DNA of 20,998 nt from a virus: positions 1-20,998 of IMG/VR virus record IMGVR_UViG_3300010883_000623. The stretch is one strand, 5' to 3'. Positions 5,537-13,260 of the stretch are shown here, one piece after another; position 1 is the first letter of the stretch; each line of letters opens with the position of its first letter. Made by a program: the position numbers and the translations under genes. The notes below the pieces were generated by a model. It did not search any database, had not been told where the DNA came from, and saw only the letters and a list, made by a program, of their open reading frames with translations.

Positions 5537-7093
5537 ATGCCAACACCGGCACGTAAAACCGCAGGCCAAACCGTACGCAATGGTAACAGTAAGCCATTAA
5601 CTAAGGCCCAGGAGCGGTATGAAGAACGGGAGCTAATTGGCAATGTGCTAATGAGTCGCCGGGATCTTATCAAGGGTTTTCTAGACCCACGTAAGGACAT
5701 TGATGATGAGTGTGGTTATAAGAAAACCAACGAGATAACTGGCGACCACTACCGTATGCTATATGACCGTGAGGCGGTGGCTGCTCGCGTAGTGGAGGTG
5801 ATGCCCCAGGAAAGTTGGCAGGTCCAGCCAAGTGTATATGAGACGGAAGACGCAGGGGAGATAACCCCGTTTGAACAGGCATGGAAAGACCTGGACAACA
5901 ACCTGCGGGGCGAGAGCTTTTACCAGGACGAAGAGGGTAGCCCAGTATGGGAACACTTACTACGGGCTGACGTATTGAGCGGTGTCGGTTCCTATGGTGT
6001 AATACTGCTGGGCATAGATGACGGGCGTGACCTATGGCACCCGGTTAAAGCACGTGAGGGGGCTAAGCTCGTATTCCTGCGTAGCTTTGACTCAGCACTA
6101 GTAGCTATCACCCGGTACGAAGACGACATACATAGCCCCCGCTTTGGACAGCCGGTCCAGTACAGCATCACCTTTAATGATCCCCGTGATAAAAGCCAAA
6201 GCGGGGTGGGCCTGCCTCTTTCCACCATGAAGGTACATTGGACCCGTGTGGTACACCTAGCCGACAACCTTGGCAGTAGCGAGGTCTTTGGTGTGCCCCG
6301 TATGCAGCCTGTGTATAACCGCCTGATGGATCTGCGTAAGCTGTACGCAGGTAGTGCGGAAATGTATTGGCGTGGTGCCTTCCCCGGCTTTGCTTTGGAA
6401 ACCCACCCGCAACTGGGCGGTGATGTTAGCATTGATAAGACCGTGCTGCGTGACGAGATGGAAAACTATATGAACGGGCTGCAACGCTACATGGCCCTAA
6501 TGGGCATGAGTGCTAAAAGCCTAGCCCCACAGGTGGTGGACCCCAGCCCGCAGATTAATATCCAACTGGATGCTATATGTATCCGGCTAGGTATACCCAA
6601 GCGTATATTCGTGGGTAGTGAACGAGGGGAGCTGGCCAGCAGTCAGGATGCCGGTACCTGGAATGGACGCCTACGGTACCGTCAGCACAACTACATAACA
6701 CCACGTATTATCGTGCCATTCTGCGACCGGCTTATACAGATGGGTGTGTTGCCTAAGCCAACCGGGTACAGCGTAGTGTGGCCAGACCTGGACAGCCTGA
6801 CTGATGAAGAGCAGGCTAACATAGCCAGCAAGCGTACCGAGGCTATGGCTAAGTATGTGGGTGGTGACGTGGAAGCCCTGATGACACCCATGGACTACCT
6901 GACCCGTATACTGGGTTTAACCGCCGAAGCCGCTATGGATGTACTGGACAACAGCATGGCAGCTATAACAGAGGAAGATGAGGAGGAACTGCTTTCTGAA
7001 CCTGTGCAACCCACGTCTTATCACGAAGAGGCTACATATGGCGAAGCCAAAGAAACTAAAGAAGACGAAGAAGAAGGCAAAGAAGAAAAGTAG
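5537..7093 (+). CDS. Portal protein (DUF1073-like)
   Basis: The portal forms the dodecameric ring through which DNA enters the head. The 518-residue protein has the layout I associate with the DUF1073 portal group. An early Asp/Glu-rich region contains YRMLYDREAVAARVVEVMP. A central part contains DVLSGVGSYGVILLGIDDG, and a C-terminal clip/stem region reads IFVGSERGELASSQDAGTWN, then ITPRIIVPFCDRL. It ends in a very acidic tail. GAGGAG lies 8 bases before the ATG. It lies four bases after the nuclease stop and overlaps the next gene by 56 bases. Length and position between terL and the MuF gene agree with the call. Confidence 0.88.
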   Translation: MPTPARKTAGQTVRNGNSKPLTKAQERYEERELIGNVLMSRRDLIKGFLDPRKDIDDECGYKKTNEITGDHYRMLYDREAVAARVVEVMPQESWQVQPSVYETEDAGEITPFEQAWKDLDNNLRGESFYQDEEGSPVWEHLLRADVLSGVGSYGVILLGIDDGRDLWHPVKAREGAKLVFLRSFDSALVAITRYEDDIHSPRFGQPVQYSITFNDPRDKSQSGVGLPLSTMKVHWTRVVHLADNLGSSEVFGVPRMQPVYNRLMDLRKLYAGSAEMYWRGAFPGFALETHPQLGGDVSIDKTVLRDEMENYMNGLQRYMALMGMSAKSLAPQVVDPSPQINIQLDAICIRLGIPKRIFVGSERGELASSQDAGTWNGRLRYRQHNYITPRIIVPFCDRLIQMGVLPKPTGYSVVWPDLDSLTDEEQANIASKRTEAMAKYVGGDVEALMTPMDYLTRILGLTAEAAMDVLDNSMAAITEEDEEELLSEPVQPTSYHEEATYGEAKETKEDEEEGKEEK

Positions 7094-7277
7094 CCGTAGT
7101 GGCCATCCGCCCTATTTACCTACCCCAGAGCAGATAGCCGAGGAGACTGCTCTAATACGGGCAGAACGTCTGGATACCTCACTGCCCCCCACCCGGATAC
7201 AAGGCATACCCAACAAACCACGGGACCCCAAGGTGACGCACCGGGTACACATAGGCACGTCCGGTATAGACTACTAA
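7038..7277 (+). CDS. Lysine-rich small phage protein (79 aa)
   Basis: The ATG at 7038 is preferred because GAAGAGG lies upstream; the longer frame from 6978 lacks a ribosome site and runs far into the portal gene. The N-terminus is a strongly basic stretch (residues 2-20, mainly Lys). The rest has PTPEQIAEETALIRAERL and PPTRIQGIPNKPRDP, a pattern I associate with short proteins next to portals. Its first 56 bases are also portal codons in another frame, so the same A/G-rich DNA gives an acidic portal tail and a basic start here. It may bind nucleic acid or the portal tail; this is inferred from charge only. Confidence 0.65.
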   Translation: MAKPKKLKKTKKKAKKKSSRSGHPPYLPTPEQIAEETALIRAERLDTSLPPTRIQGIPNKPRDPKVTHRVHIGTSGIDY

Positions 7278-7301
7278 CCCCCATCCCAGGCCACGCAAAC
7301 T

Positions 7302-10300
7302 ATGCCAGTCACACAGTGCTACCATGAAGGCACCCCCGGCTACCGCTGGGGGCAACAGGGCACGTGCTACACGGGCTTGGGGGCCAAGGCTAAGGCAATT
7401 AAGCAGGGGCGTGCTGCAAGGGCACAGGGGGCCACACAGGGGGCCACCACGCACAACGCCAAACAAGCAGCACGCAAGGTAGCCAGTCCTTTAAGGGCTG
7501 ACCCTACCCGCACCACCACGCTCCGCCGTAGGTTTGAGACCGAAATGCGTAAGCGGTTCAACCGGCTAAAGGCAAAGATCAAACACCTATTAGTTGTGGA
7601 GGACGTGTTTGGACTACGACCTAAAAACCTTAACCCACTGGGCATCGGTAATACACTGGGGAGCCCCAGCAATGAGGCAACGGGGGTGGTTAATGTTGGG
7701 CCTCCTGGCCACGCTGAGAGTATCTCGGCCTCCCCAGTATATAACCAGCGGTGGCGGTTCTTAACAGACGATGCCAAGGTGGACCAGTTTGGTCAGTGGC
7801 TAGGTACCCAGTACTCGGATATAGTACCCGGCGAACTGGGTAACGTGGACGACGCGTGGTTTACAGCCTACACTGAGGAGGGCTACCGCAAGGGGGCAGG
7901 TCGTGCGTTTGACGATGTACGTAAGCCCATGTTAGCTAGCGGCAATGAGGGGAACATGAGTTGGTTTGCTGGCAGCCGCGATGAGTTTCTTAGGCAGAGC
8001 TTTGCTCACCCCGTAGCTATAGGCAAGGTAAAGCTATTAGCTGGACGGGTGTTCACAGAGTTAAGGGGTGTGACCCAGACTATGAGCCAGCAGCTTACCC
8101 GTGAACTAGCGGACGGGCTGGTACAGGGTATGAGTCCCCGTGAGATAGCCCGTAGAATGGCCAAGCGGGTGGACAACCTTACCCGCACCCGTGCTAATGT
8201 TATTGCCCGTACAGAAATAATACGTACTCACGGTGAAGGCCAACTGGATGCCTTAGAGACCCTAGGCGTTGACAAGGTGGGTGTTATGGCTGAGTGGTCA
8301 ACCACTGGAGATGACCGGGTGTGTCAACTATGCCTACCCCTGGAAGGCACGGTCCTAAGTGTTAAGGAAGCCCGTGGTTTGTTACCACGCCATCCTAACT
8401 GCCGCTGTGCCTATGTTCCTGCCATGCCTGACTGGCTAGAGAAACCACCACCCACCCAGCTACGTACCAAGGCCAAGGTGGATAAGGCTTTCGGGAAAAG
8501 TATAAGGGGGGAGATCCCTAAGGGGCAACTTCGTAAGCGTAGCCTAGCCCAGCAGAAAGCACGCAGCCCGTGGGCAGGTGCAGATAGGAAGATACTTAAA
8601 CGGAAACGCAAGCTGCCACTTCAACCCGATGGCCGTACTGGCACCACCCCAGTAAACTGGCCTGAGTTAAGTGCTGCCGAGAAGAAAGAGTTTGAAGGGT
8701 ATATCAAGGATCGGGTACGGCTTAACAAGCTAAAGAAAACCGTAGGTCTGAGTGCTGAAGACCAAGTTGCACTAGACCATGCCCTGCTACGTATTAAAGA
8801 TCTTACGGAGCTAATGAAGAAGCGGGCTGCCGACAAGGGTGTGCTACACGTACCTAAGAGCAAAAAAAGTAAAGCTAAGGCCAAGGACACACCAAAGGAA
8901 AAAGCTCACCCAGCTAGCCTAGTAGAGCCACCGGCACCTATTAGAAGCGGCGACATCCTAGATGACATTGCTAACAACCAATACCTGGACGACCTACAGC
9001 GGCAGGTTGTTGCCGCAGGGGATGATCCTTGGATATATAAAACAGAGAAAGCCTTGTCTGATAAAGTAGAAGACTCCGTAGAGGCCATATCTCAGTTATC
9101 CGACGAGGTGCTAAAGGCCAAACAAAAGTGGATAAACGCCAACCAGGAAGGCATCGTAGGCTTCGAACCCATCTACGACGTAGACGGCAGCAGAGTGTAC
9201 GGCTTTTTTGACACAGTGGAGGGTAAGCAGTTTTTGAAGCTAGCCAGTGACCTGGGAGACGCTGTAGCAGCGAATAAGAAGGCTCTACTAAAACACCTCA
9301 CAACAGGTAGGAATAAGGACATATATAGGATACTAGAAGTGCTGCCAGAGGACCGAGCACCAATAACTTGGACACGGGTAAAGACTACCCACACCGAGCA
9401 CGGTTATGGTGGTAAGACAATCACCTATAAAAACAAGACCGATCTCATTGTTAGAGATAAAGCCGATGAAGCTTCCGAGTGGTTAACTAGGTTCACTAGG
9501 AAACGGCACAAGGGGCTAAGTCCTGTGGAGGTGGAATATATTGCCGATGATATTAAGTTTAATATCGAACTTCTAACTGACAGAAAGAAACGACTAGTAG
9601 AGTTCCAAGTTGAGTTGGATGATCTTAAGGCCATCCGTAAAGAGTGGCGGGGGCCAGTTAAGAAAGACGGGTATCATGATCCAAAACCACTAGACGAGTT
9701 TGGGCGGATACCTGACCCTAGACCGGGACATGGAAATCTTTGGAAGCCCACTGAGTTGAGGCATAGGATTGATGATCTTGAGGCACAGTTTGTTAAGCTC
9801 ACTCAGAAGGCAGAAGCCACCACGAAAAAACTAGCCAACTTGGAAGGTAAGTATAAAGTCGCACAGTCGGGGGGTAAGATTGCAGAGTTCGACGGCTTCG
9901 ATATGCAGTTGCACCGGATAAGGACAAAGGGGAGAGCTTTCCACCGGCCGAACTCCCACACTAATCCCGGTATTTATTGTAGTGATACTAGCGATGTTAG
10001 CACGTTCATACACGAGTTCATGCACCGGTACGAGCAGGAGATGCCGGGTATGCTTCAGCAGGCTAGACAGTTTAAGGATATGCGTATAGCCAGGAGCGGA
10101 AAGCCGGTTGCCAACTTTAAAAAGAAATGGCCAAACAGCAACTATAAGCCGTATGAGGAAGGTAGTCCAGACGACTTTGAAAAGGTGTATAAGGCTGTCG
10201 GGCGTGGTGACTCTGCAGCAGAGAGGGCTGCTATGTATGTGGGTAAGAACTACGACGACGCTACAGAGGTCTTAACTATGGGCATCCAGCTGATATATGA

Positions 10301-10376
10301 AAACCCGGCTGAGTTTGCGAAGGCTGACCCGGAGTGGTTTAAGTTTATTGTAGGTGTGCTAAAGGGGACTCTTTAA
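7302..10376 (+). CDS. MuF/gp7-type head morphogenesis protein with C-terminal HEFMH metallopeptidase-like module
   Basis: A 1024-residue fusion, far longer than typical gp7/MuF proteins of about 250-450 residues. The N-terminus (residues 6-45) has the Cys/Gly motif CYHEGTPGYRWGQQGTCY. Residues 265-375 are the MuF core, with ANVIARTEIIRTHGEG, the CQLC pair at 341-344 and HPNCRC at 364-369, a likely zinc site. Residues 380-870 are long, charged and helical. Residues 900-908 contain IHEFMH, an HExxH zinc-protease motif; Glu989 in ATEVLTMGIQ is a candidate third ligand, as in gluzincins. The DNA looks more AT-rich from about 9,000. Known MuF proteins can carry C-terminal toxin domains delivered with the virion. 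The start at 7302 has only a weak ribosome site. Confidence 0.85.
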   Translation: MPVTQCYHEGTPGYRWGQQGTCYTGLGAKAKAIKQGRAARAQGATQGATTHNAKQAARKVASPLRADPTRTTTLRRRFETEMRKRFNRLKAKIKHLLVVEDVFGLRPKNLNPLGIGNTLGSPSNEATGVVNVGPPGHAESISASPVYNQRWRFLTDDAKVDQFGQWLGTQYSDIVPGELGNVDDAWFTAYTEEGYRKGAGRAFDDVRKPMLASGNEGNMSWFAGSRDEFLRQSFAHPVAIGKVKLLAGRVFTELRGVTQTMSQQLTRELADGLVQGMSPREIARRMAKRVDNLTRTRANVIARTEIIRTHGEGQLDALETLGVDKVGVMAEWSTTGDDRVCQLCLPLEGTVLSVKEARGLLPRHPNCRCAYVPAMPDWLEKPPPTQLRTKAKVDKAFGKSIRGEIPKGQLRKRSLAQQKARSPWAGADRKILKRKRKLPLQPDGRTGTTPVNWPELSAAEKKEFEGYIKDRVRLNKLKKTVGLSAEDQVALDHALLRIKDLTELMKKRAADKGVLHVPKSKKSKAKAKDTPKEKAHPASLVEPPAPIRSGDILDDIANNQYLDDLQRQVVAAGDDPWIYKTEKALSDKVEDSVEAISQLSDEVLKAKQKWINANQEGIVGFEPIYDVDGSRVYGFFDTVEGKQFLKLASDLGDAVAANKKALLKHLTTGRNKDIYRILEVLPEDRAPITWTRVKTTHTEHGYGGKTITYKNKTDLIVRDKADEASEWLTRFTRKRHKGLSPVEVEYIADDIKFNIELLTDRKKRLVEFQVELDDLKAIRKEWRGPVKKDGYHDPKPLDEFGRIPDPRPGHGNLWKPTELRHRIDDLEAQFVKLTQKAEATTKKLANLEGKYKVAQSGGKIAEFDGFDMQLHRIRTKGRAFHRPNSHTNPGIYCSDTSDVSTFIHEFMHRYEQEMPGMLQQARQFKDMRIARSGKPVANFKKKWPNSNYKPYEEGSPDDFEKVYKAVGRGDSAAERAAMYVGKNYDDATEVLTMGIQLIYENPAEFAKADPEWFKFIVGVLKGTL

Positions 10377-10663
10377 TGCCAGAAGCGTACCGCATGGTCG
10401 CCACCGTGAATGATCTTACCTGCGAACTTGAACCGGATAGAGGTACTTGGCAGTGTACCGATAAATACGGTTTACCGGACCCATTCACGGAGTTACTACT
10501 TAGGAATGAGTTTGAGTGGTGGATTACGCAGGCTAGCCCGGAAGTGGGTGGGCCAGTGGACTTTGCATTTGAGGAAACTATTAGAGTCTTTAAGGGTAAG
10601 GTAACTATACACACGGACAATCCTGAAGATGATGAGGGCAGCGATCGCACGAGAATATTTTAA
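10376..10663 (+). CDS. Small acidic protein overlapping the MuF fusion (95 aa)
   Basis: The ATG overlaps the stop of the MuF gene by one base, and AAAGGGGA lies about seven bases upstream, so the two are translationally coupled. The product is acidic, with four Trp and a Cys pair near its start (LTCELEPDRGTWQC). It has no signal peptide or membrane segment. No family is recognised. Position directly after a toxin-like fusion makes it a candidate partner or immunity protein for the metallopeptidase module. Alternatively it is an ordinary small head protein. The partner idea is inference from synteny and coupling only. Confidence 0.65.
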   Translation: MPEAYRMVATVNDLTCELEPDRGTWQCTDKYGLPDPFTELLLRNEFEWWITQASPEVGGPVDFAFEETIRVFKGKVTIHTDNPEDDEGSDRTRIF

Positions 10664-10693
10664 CACCCTTACTAAACTAGGAAGGAGCTGAGC

Positions 10694-10864
10694 ATGTATA
10701 AGATTGAAGCACTGCTGCGTAGCCGTAGGTTCTGGCTGGCTGTACTGGGCACCGTGGCTGTAGTAGCCGACGAAGCCTTTGACCTGGACCACACACAAGT
10801 AATGACCATCGGGGGAATTATAGTGGCCTGGATAGTAGGCGACGCTTTACGTAAAACGGAATAA
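10694..10864 (+). CDS. Holin-like small membrane protein (56 aa)
   Basis: A gene of 56 codons with AAGGAG six bases before the ATG. The product starts MYKIEALLRSRRFWLAVLGT and has two hydrophobic segments, roughly residues 14-27 and 37-51, separated by a short acidic turn (DEAFDLDHTQ). It ends in a basic, charged tail. The basic N-terminus followed by FW and two membrane spans is typical of small phage holin-like proteins. No endolysin lies nearby, so function in lysis is uncertain. It could instead anchor or pass the upstream MuF-related protein. Recognised by hydropathy only. Confidence 0.7.
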   Translation: MYKIEALLRSRRFWLAVLGTVAVVADEAFDLDHTQVMTIGGIIVAWIVGDALRKTE

Positions 10865-10868
10865 CAGG

Positions 10869-11105
10869 ATGCGAGTGGTTACGGAGATACCTAAAGTCAA
10901 CGGCCTACGGGCTACGTACCTAACACTAGAAGCGGAGAGCCTAACCGATGAGCGAATACTAGGTGCCCTAACTGCCCTAACCTATTATGGTGGTGTGGGC
11001 ACAGTCAACATTCCTCACAGGGAATGGGGATTTAGTTTTACTCTGGAAGCTGACCCTTCCGATCCAACAGAGGAACCATATGATGAACTCACTGACGATG
11101 ACTAA
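10869..11105 (+). CDS. Hypothetical acidic protein (78 aa)
   Basis: This gene starts four bases after the membrane protein stop, with only a weak GGA-type ribosome site, so coupling is likely. The product starts RVVTEIPKVNGLRATYLTLEAESL, contains a likely beta strand region (GVGTVNIPHREWGFSFTLEAD) and ends in a very acidic tail (DPTEEPYDELTDDD). There is no recognised family. It overlaps the start of the winged-helix-like gene. It may be a small capsid-associated or regulatory protein; nothing decides between these. Confidence 0.6.
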   Translation: MRVVTEIPKVNGLRATYLTLEAESLTDERILGALTALTYYGGVGTVNIPHREWGFSFTLEADPSDPTEEPYDELTDDD

Positions 11106-11349
11106 CGGCTATACTCCCACACAGCAGGCTATGCTAGATGTGCTGTCTGATGGGCAGGCCCATACCCGTCAGGAGCTGCACGCCTGTCTGCCGGACGAGC
11201 TAGGTCCGCTCAGTAATATAAACGCTCACCTGTGTAACACCCGTAAACACCTACGGCCCATAGGTCAAGATATTGTGTGCGAACTGGTTAACCGTCGGAT
11301 ATGCTACCGGCATGTACGGCTACTAGCCAGCACGTACACAGGTAAATAG
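11080..11349 (+). CDS. Small winged-helix-like DNA-binding protein (89 aa)
   Basis: The ATG at 11080 was chosen because AGAGGA lies about six bases before it; the frame to 10987 lacks a ribosome site, and an ATG at 11098 is another option. The body reads TPTQQAMLDVLSDGQAHTRQELHACL, then LGPLSNINAHLCNTRKHLRP, then VCELVNRRICYRHVRLL. This is a helix-turn-helix followed by a recognition-type helix and wing, similar in build to the OmpR C-terminal domain and to small phage HTH proteins I have seen. It could regulate late genes or a packaging step. Overlap with the preceding gene (11105) suggests coupled translation. Family is inferred from pattern. Confidence 0.65.
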   Translation: MMNSLTMTNGYTPTQQAMLDVLSDGQAHTRQELHACLPDELGPLSNINAHLCNTRKHLRPIGQDIVCELVNRRICYRHVRLLASTYTGK

Positions 11350-11415
11350 TAAGCGTGTATAACTGGACACGTCCCATTGCTTGTCTCAGCTAAAAGACCA
11401 TACCCTAGGTAACCT

Positions 11416-12687
11416 ATGGAACAAGTAATAGTCAATCTGATTGGCAGCACACGTAGAGAAACATTAAACGGACGGGAGCACATTGTTGCCCCACTTAGTT
11501 TAATAGTTCCAGGTGTGCTGAACGGTAGCCGTGGTCCGCTGTACTACCCACCAGAGGAGGTAGCCAAGGACCCGTCTATATGGAATCACGTGCCTATTGT
11601 GGTGTACCACCCAATAGTAGATGGACAGCAGGTCAGTGCCCGGGACCCTGATGTACTCAATGCCCAAGGTATAGGCGTGGTCCTACGGGCTACTATAAGC
11701 AACGGTAAACTAAAGGCCGAAGGCTGGTTTGATATAGAGCGGACCAACAAGGTGGACCCCCGCATACTAACCGCCCTGGAGCAAGGCCAGCAGATTGAAC
11801 TAAGCACAGGCTTATTCACTGACAACACCCCAGCCCCCGAAGGGGCTGCCCACAACGGTACAGCGTATGACCGTATAGCCCGTAACTACCGTCCCGACCA
11901 CCTAGCCATACTGCCCGACCAACAAGGGGCGTGCAGCATAGCCGACGGCTGTGGCGTGCTAGTTAATGATGCAGAAACCGAAACAGCCACTAACACTAAA
12001 GGATCTACCAGCATGGCTACAAAGCTGAACGATGAAGATAAGGCAGCCGTTGTAAACAGTTTGATTAGTAACTGCGACTGCTGGGATGAAAAGGACCGTG
12101 AGGTACTTAACACCTTTAACGATGGTAAGCTGCAAGCCTTACAGCAGCGGGCTGAACAGGATCAACAGACCCTCCTGGTAGCTAATGCAGCGACCACAGG
12201 GTTTAAAGACGAGGCCGGTAACAGTCACACTTATAATTCCGACACAGGTAATTGGGACAGCACCATGGCAGAAGTTAAAACCCCAGAACCGAAAGCCGTC
12301 GAGGAAGAAGAAACGGCTATTGAACCACGGCCTCCTCAGACCACTAACGAGTGGATGGCTACAGCCCCGGTGGAAATCCAGAGTGCTGTACGTAATGCGA
12401 TGGAAATTGAAGCCCGTGAAAAGGCACAGGTTATATACCATATGACGGCAAACGTCTCGGAAGAGGCTAGGCCCGGTTTGGTAGAAGCCCTGCAAGGTAA
12501 GGAGCTGAGTGAGTTGCGTACCTTGTCAGCACTGACTCCGGCAGCCCCAGCCGCTTCCCAGGAGCCTACTGCTAGCTATGCTGGTGCAGCCGCACCCGTG
12601 GGTAACGCACAGGCTAGCGACTTTGATAAGGATGACCTGTTGCCCCTGCCCACTATTAACTGGGCCAAAGAAAACTCTTCCAAATAA
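11416..12687 (+). CDS. Prohead protease (DUF2213-like) with scaffold-like C-terminus
   Basis: A 423-residue maturation protease that cleaves capsid and scaffold during head assembly. The N-terminal 180 residues have the DUF2213 pattern: VVYHP at 63-67 (His65), ELSTGLF at 128-134 (Ser130) and RPDHLAILPDQQGACSIADGCG at 159-180 (His162). His65 and Ser130 are the likely catalytic pair, by analogy with the HK97-type protease fold. Residues 200-423 are helical and Gln/Glu/Ala-rich, as in scaffolds. A probable internal start at 12013 would give the scaffold alone. The ribosome site is AGGTAA. The gene is followed by the decoration and capsid genes, which is the expected order. Confidence 0.85.
   Translation: MEQVIVNLIGSTRRETLNGREHIVAPLSLIVPGVLNGSRGPLYYPPEEVAKDPSIWNHVPIVVYHPIVDGQQVSARDPDVLNAQGIGVVLRATISNGKLKAEGWFDIERTNKVDPRILTALEQGQQIELSTGLFTDNTPAPEGAAHNGTAYDRIARNYRPDHLAILPDQQGACSIADGCGVLVNDAETETATNTKGSTSMATKLNDEDKAAVVNSLISNCDCWDEKDREVLNTFNDGKLQALQQRAEQDQQTLLVANAATTGFKDEAGNSHTYNSDTGNWDSTMAEVKTPEPKAVEEEETAIEPRPPQTTNEWMATAPVEIQSAVRNAMEIEAREKAQVIYHMTANVSEEARPGLVEALQGKELSELRTLSALTPAAPAASQEPTASYAGAAAPVGNAQASDFDKDDLLPLPTINWAKENSSK
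12013..12687 (+). CDS. Internal in-frame start: candidate scaffold protein (224 aa)
   Basis: Met200 of the protease is preceded by AAAGGA at nine bases, a good ribosome site inside a coding region. Translation from it would make a separate 224-residue protein, starting MATKLNDEDKAAVV, with an Ala/Glu/Gln-rich helical body. The split point lies right after the protease domain. Lambda makes its scaffold Nu3 from an internal start in the protease gene C, and this arrangement is the same. Expression of the short form is predicted, not shown. Confidence 0.45.
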   Translation: MATKLNDEDKAAVVNSLISNCDCWDEKDREVLNTFNDGKLQALQQRAEQDQQTLLVANAATTGFKDEAGNSHTYNSDTGNWDSTMAEVKTPEPKAVEEEETAIEPRPPQTTNEWMATAPVEIQSAVRNAMEIEAREKAQVIYHMTANVSEEARPGLVEALQGKELSELRTLSALTPAAPAASQEPTASYAGAAAPVGNAQASDFDKDDLLPLPTINWAKENSSK

Positions 12688-12736
12688 TCTTAGCGTTTTA
12701 ACTAACGCACCCCACTAATCTACGGAGATAAGACTC

Positions 12737-13210
12737 ATGGCCATTGGAAATGAAATCGTTGTTAGCGGTAACCCGAAGGGGGTGTTCCTCGAGGGTACTG
12801 TGGATGGCACACCCAAGCCGGGTACTGTCATGCAGATTAACGCACAAGAACCCGCCAATGGACGCCACGACTGGACTGCCTTTAACGCAGATGCAGACGG
12901 TGACCAGCGGTTGATTGCTGTGTTAAACATCGACCACCTGCAAGGTAAAATATCTACGGATGCCTATGTTGATGGTGACAGATGTTTCCTGTATGTGCCA
13001 GCAGCAGGCGAAGAGATTAACGTGCTCGTAGCGAACATTGCCGGTACGTCCGACTCCTTTGCAATTGGTGATCTGCTTATGGTCAATGACGGTGATGGTA
13101 AACTTATTGCCACCACTGGCAGCCCGGAGAGTGAGCCGTTTATTGTCCTGGAAACCCAGTCTGCAATTACAGCGGACACACTTATCCACTGTATGTATAC
13201 TGGACGCTAG
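12737..13210 (+). CDS. Probable capsid decoration protein
   Basis: A 157-residue protein placed between the protease and the capsid gene, where decoration or cement proteins usually lie. It is beta-rich, with GTPKPGTVMQINAQEPANGRHDWTAF near residue 25 and a long beta-strand second half. There is no signal or membrane segment. Codon use is like the capsid: by my count only one Ile codon of about thirteen is ATA. That fits a highly expressed virion protein. GGAGA lies about nine bases before the ATG. No specific family (such as gpD) is claimed; the role follows from position and codon use. Confidence 0.6.
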   Translation: MAIGNEIVVSGNPKGVFLEGTVDGTPKPGTVMQINAQEPANGRHDWTAFNADADGDQRLIAVLNIDHLQGKISTDAYVDGDRCFLYVPAAGEEINVLVANIAGTSDSFAIGDLLMVNDGDGKLIATTGSPESEPFIVLETQSAITADTLIHCMYTGR

Positions 13211-13260
13211 GAACCTTCTAACCCTCTCCCTACACTTATAAGATCTACAGGAGTACTACA

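Noticed and set aside
7179-7466. 95-codon minus-strand frame
   Set aside because: Antisense to the MuF gene start and no ribosome site.
11358-11363. TATAAC before the protease gene, like the -10 of the left promoters
   Set aside because: No -35 element is found at 16-18 bases upstream, so a promoter is not supported.
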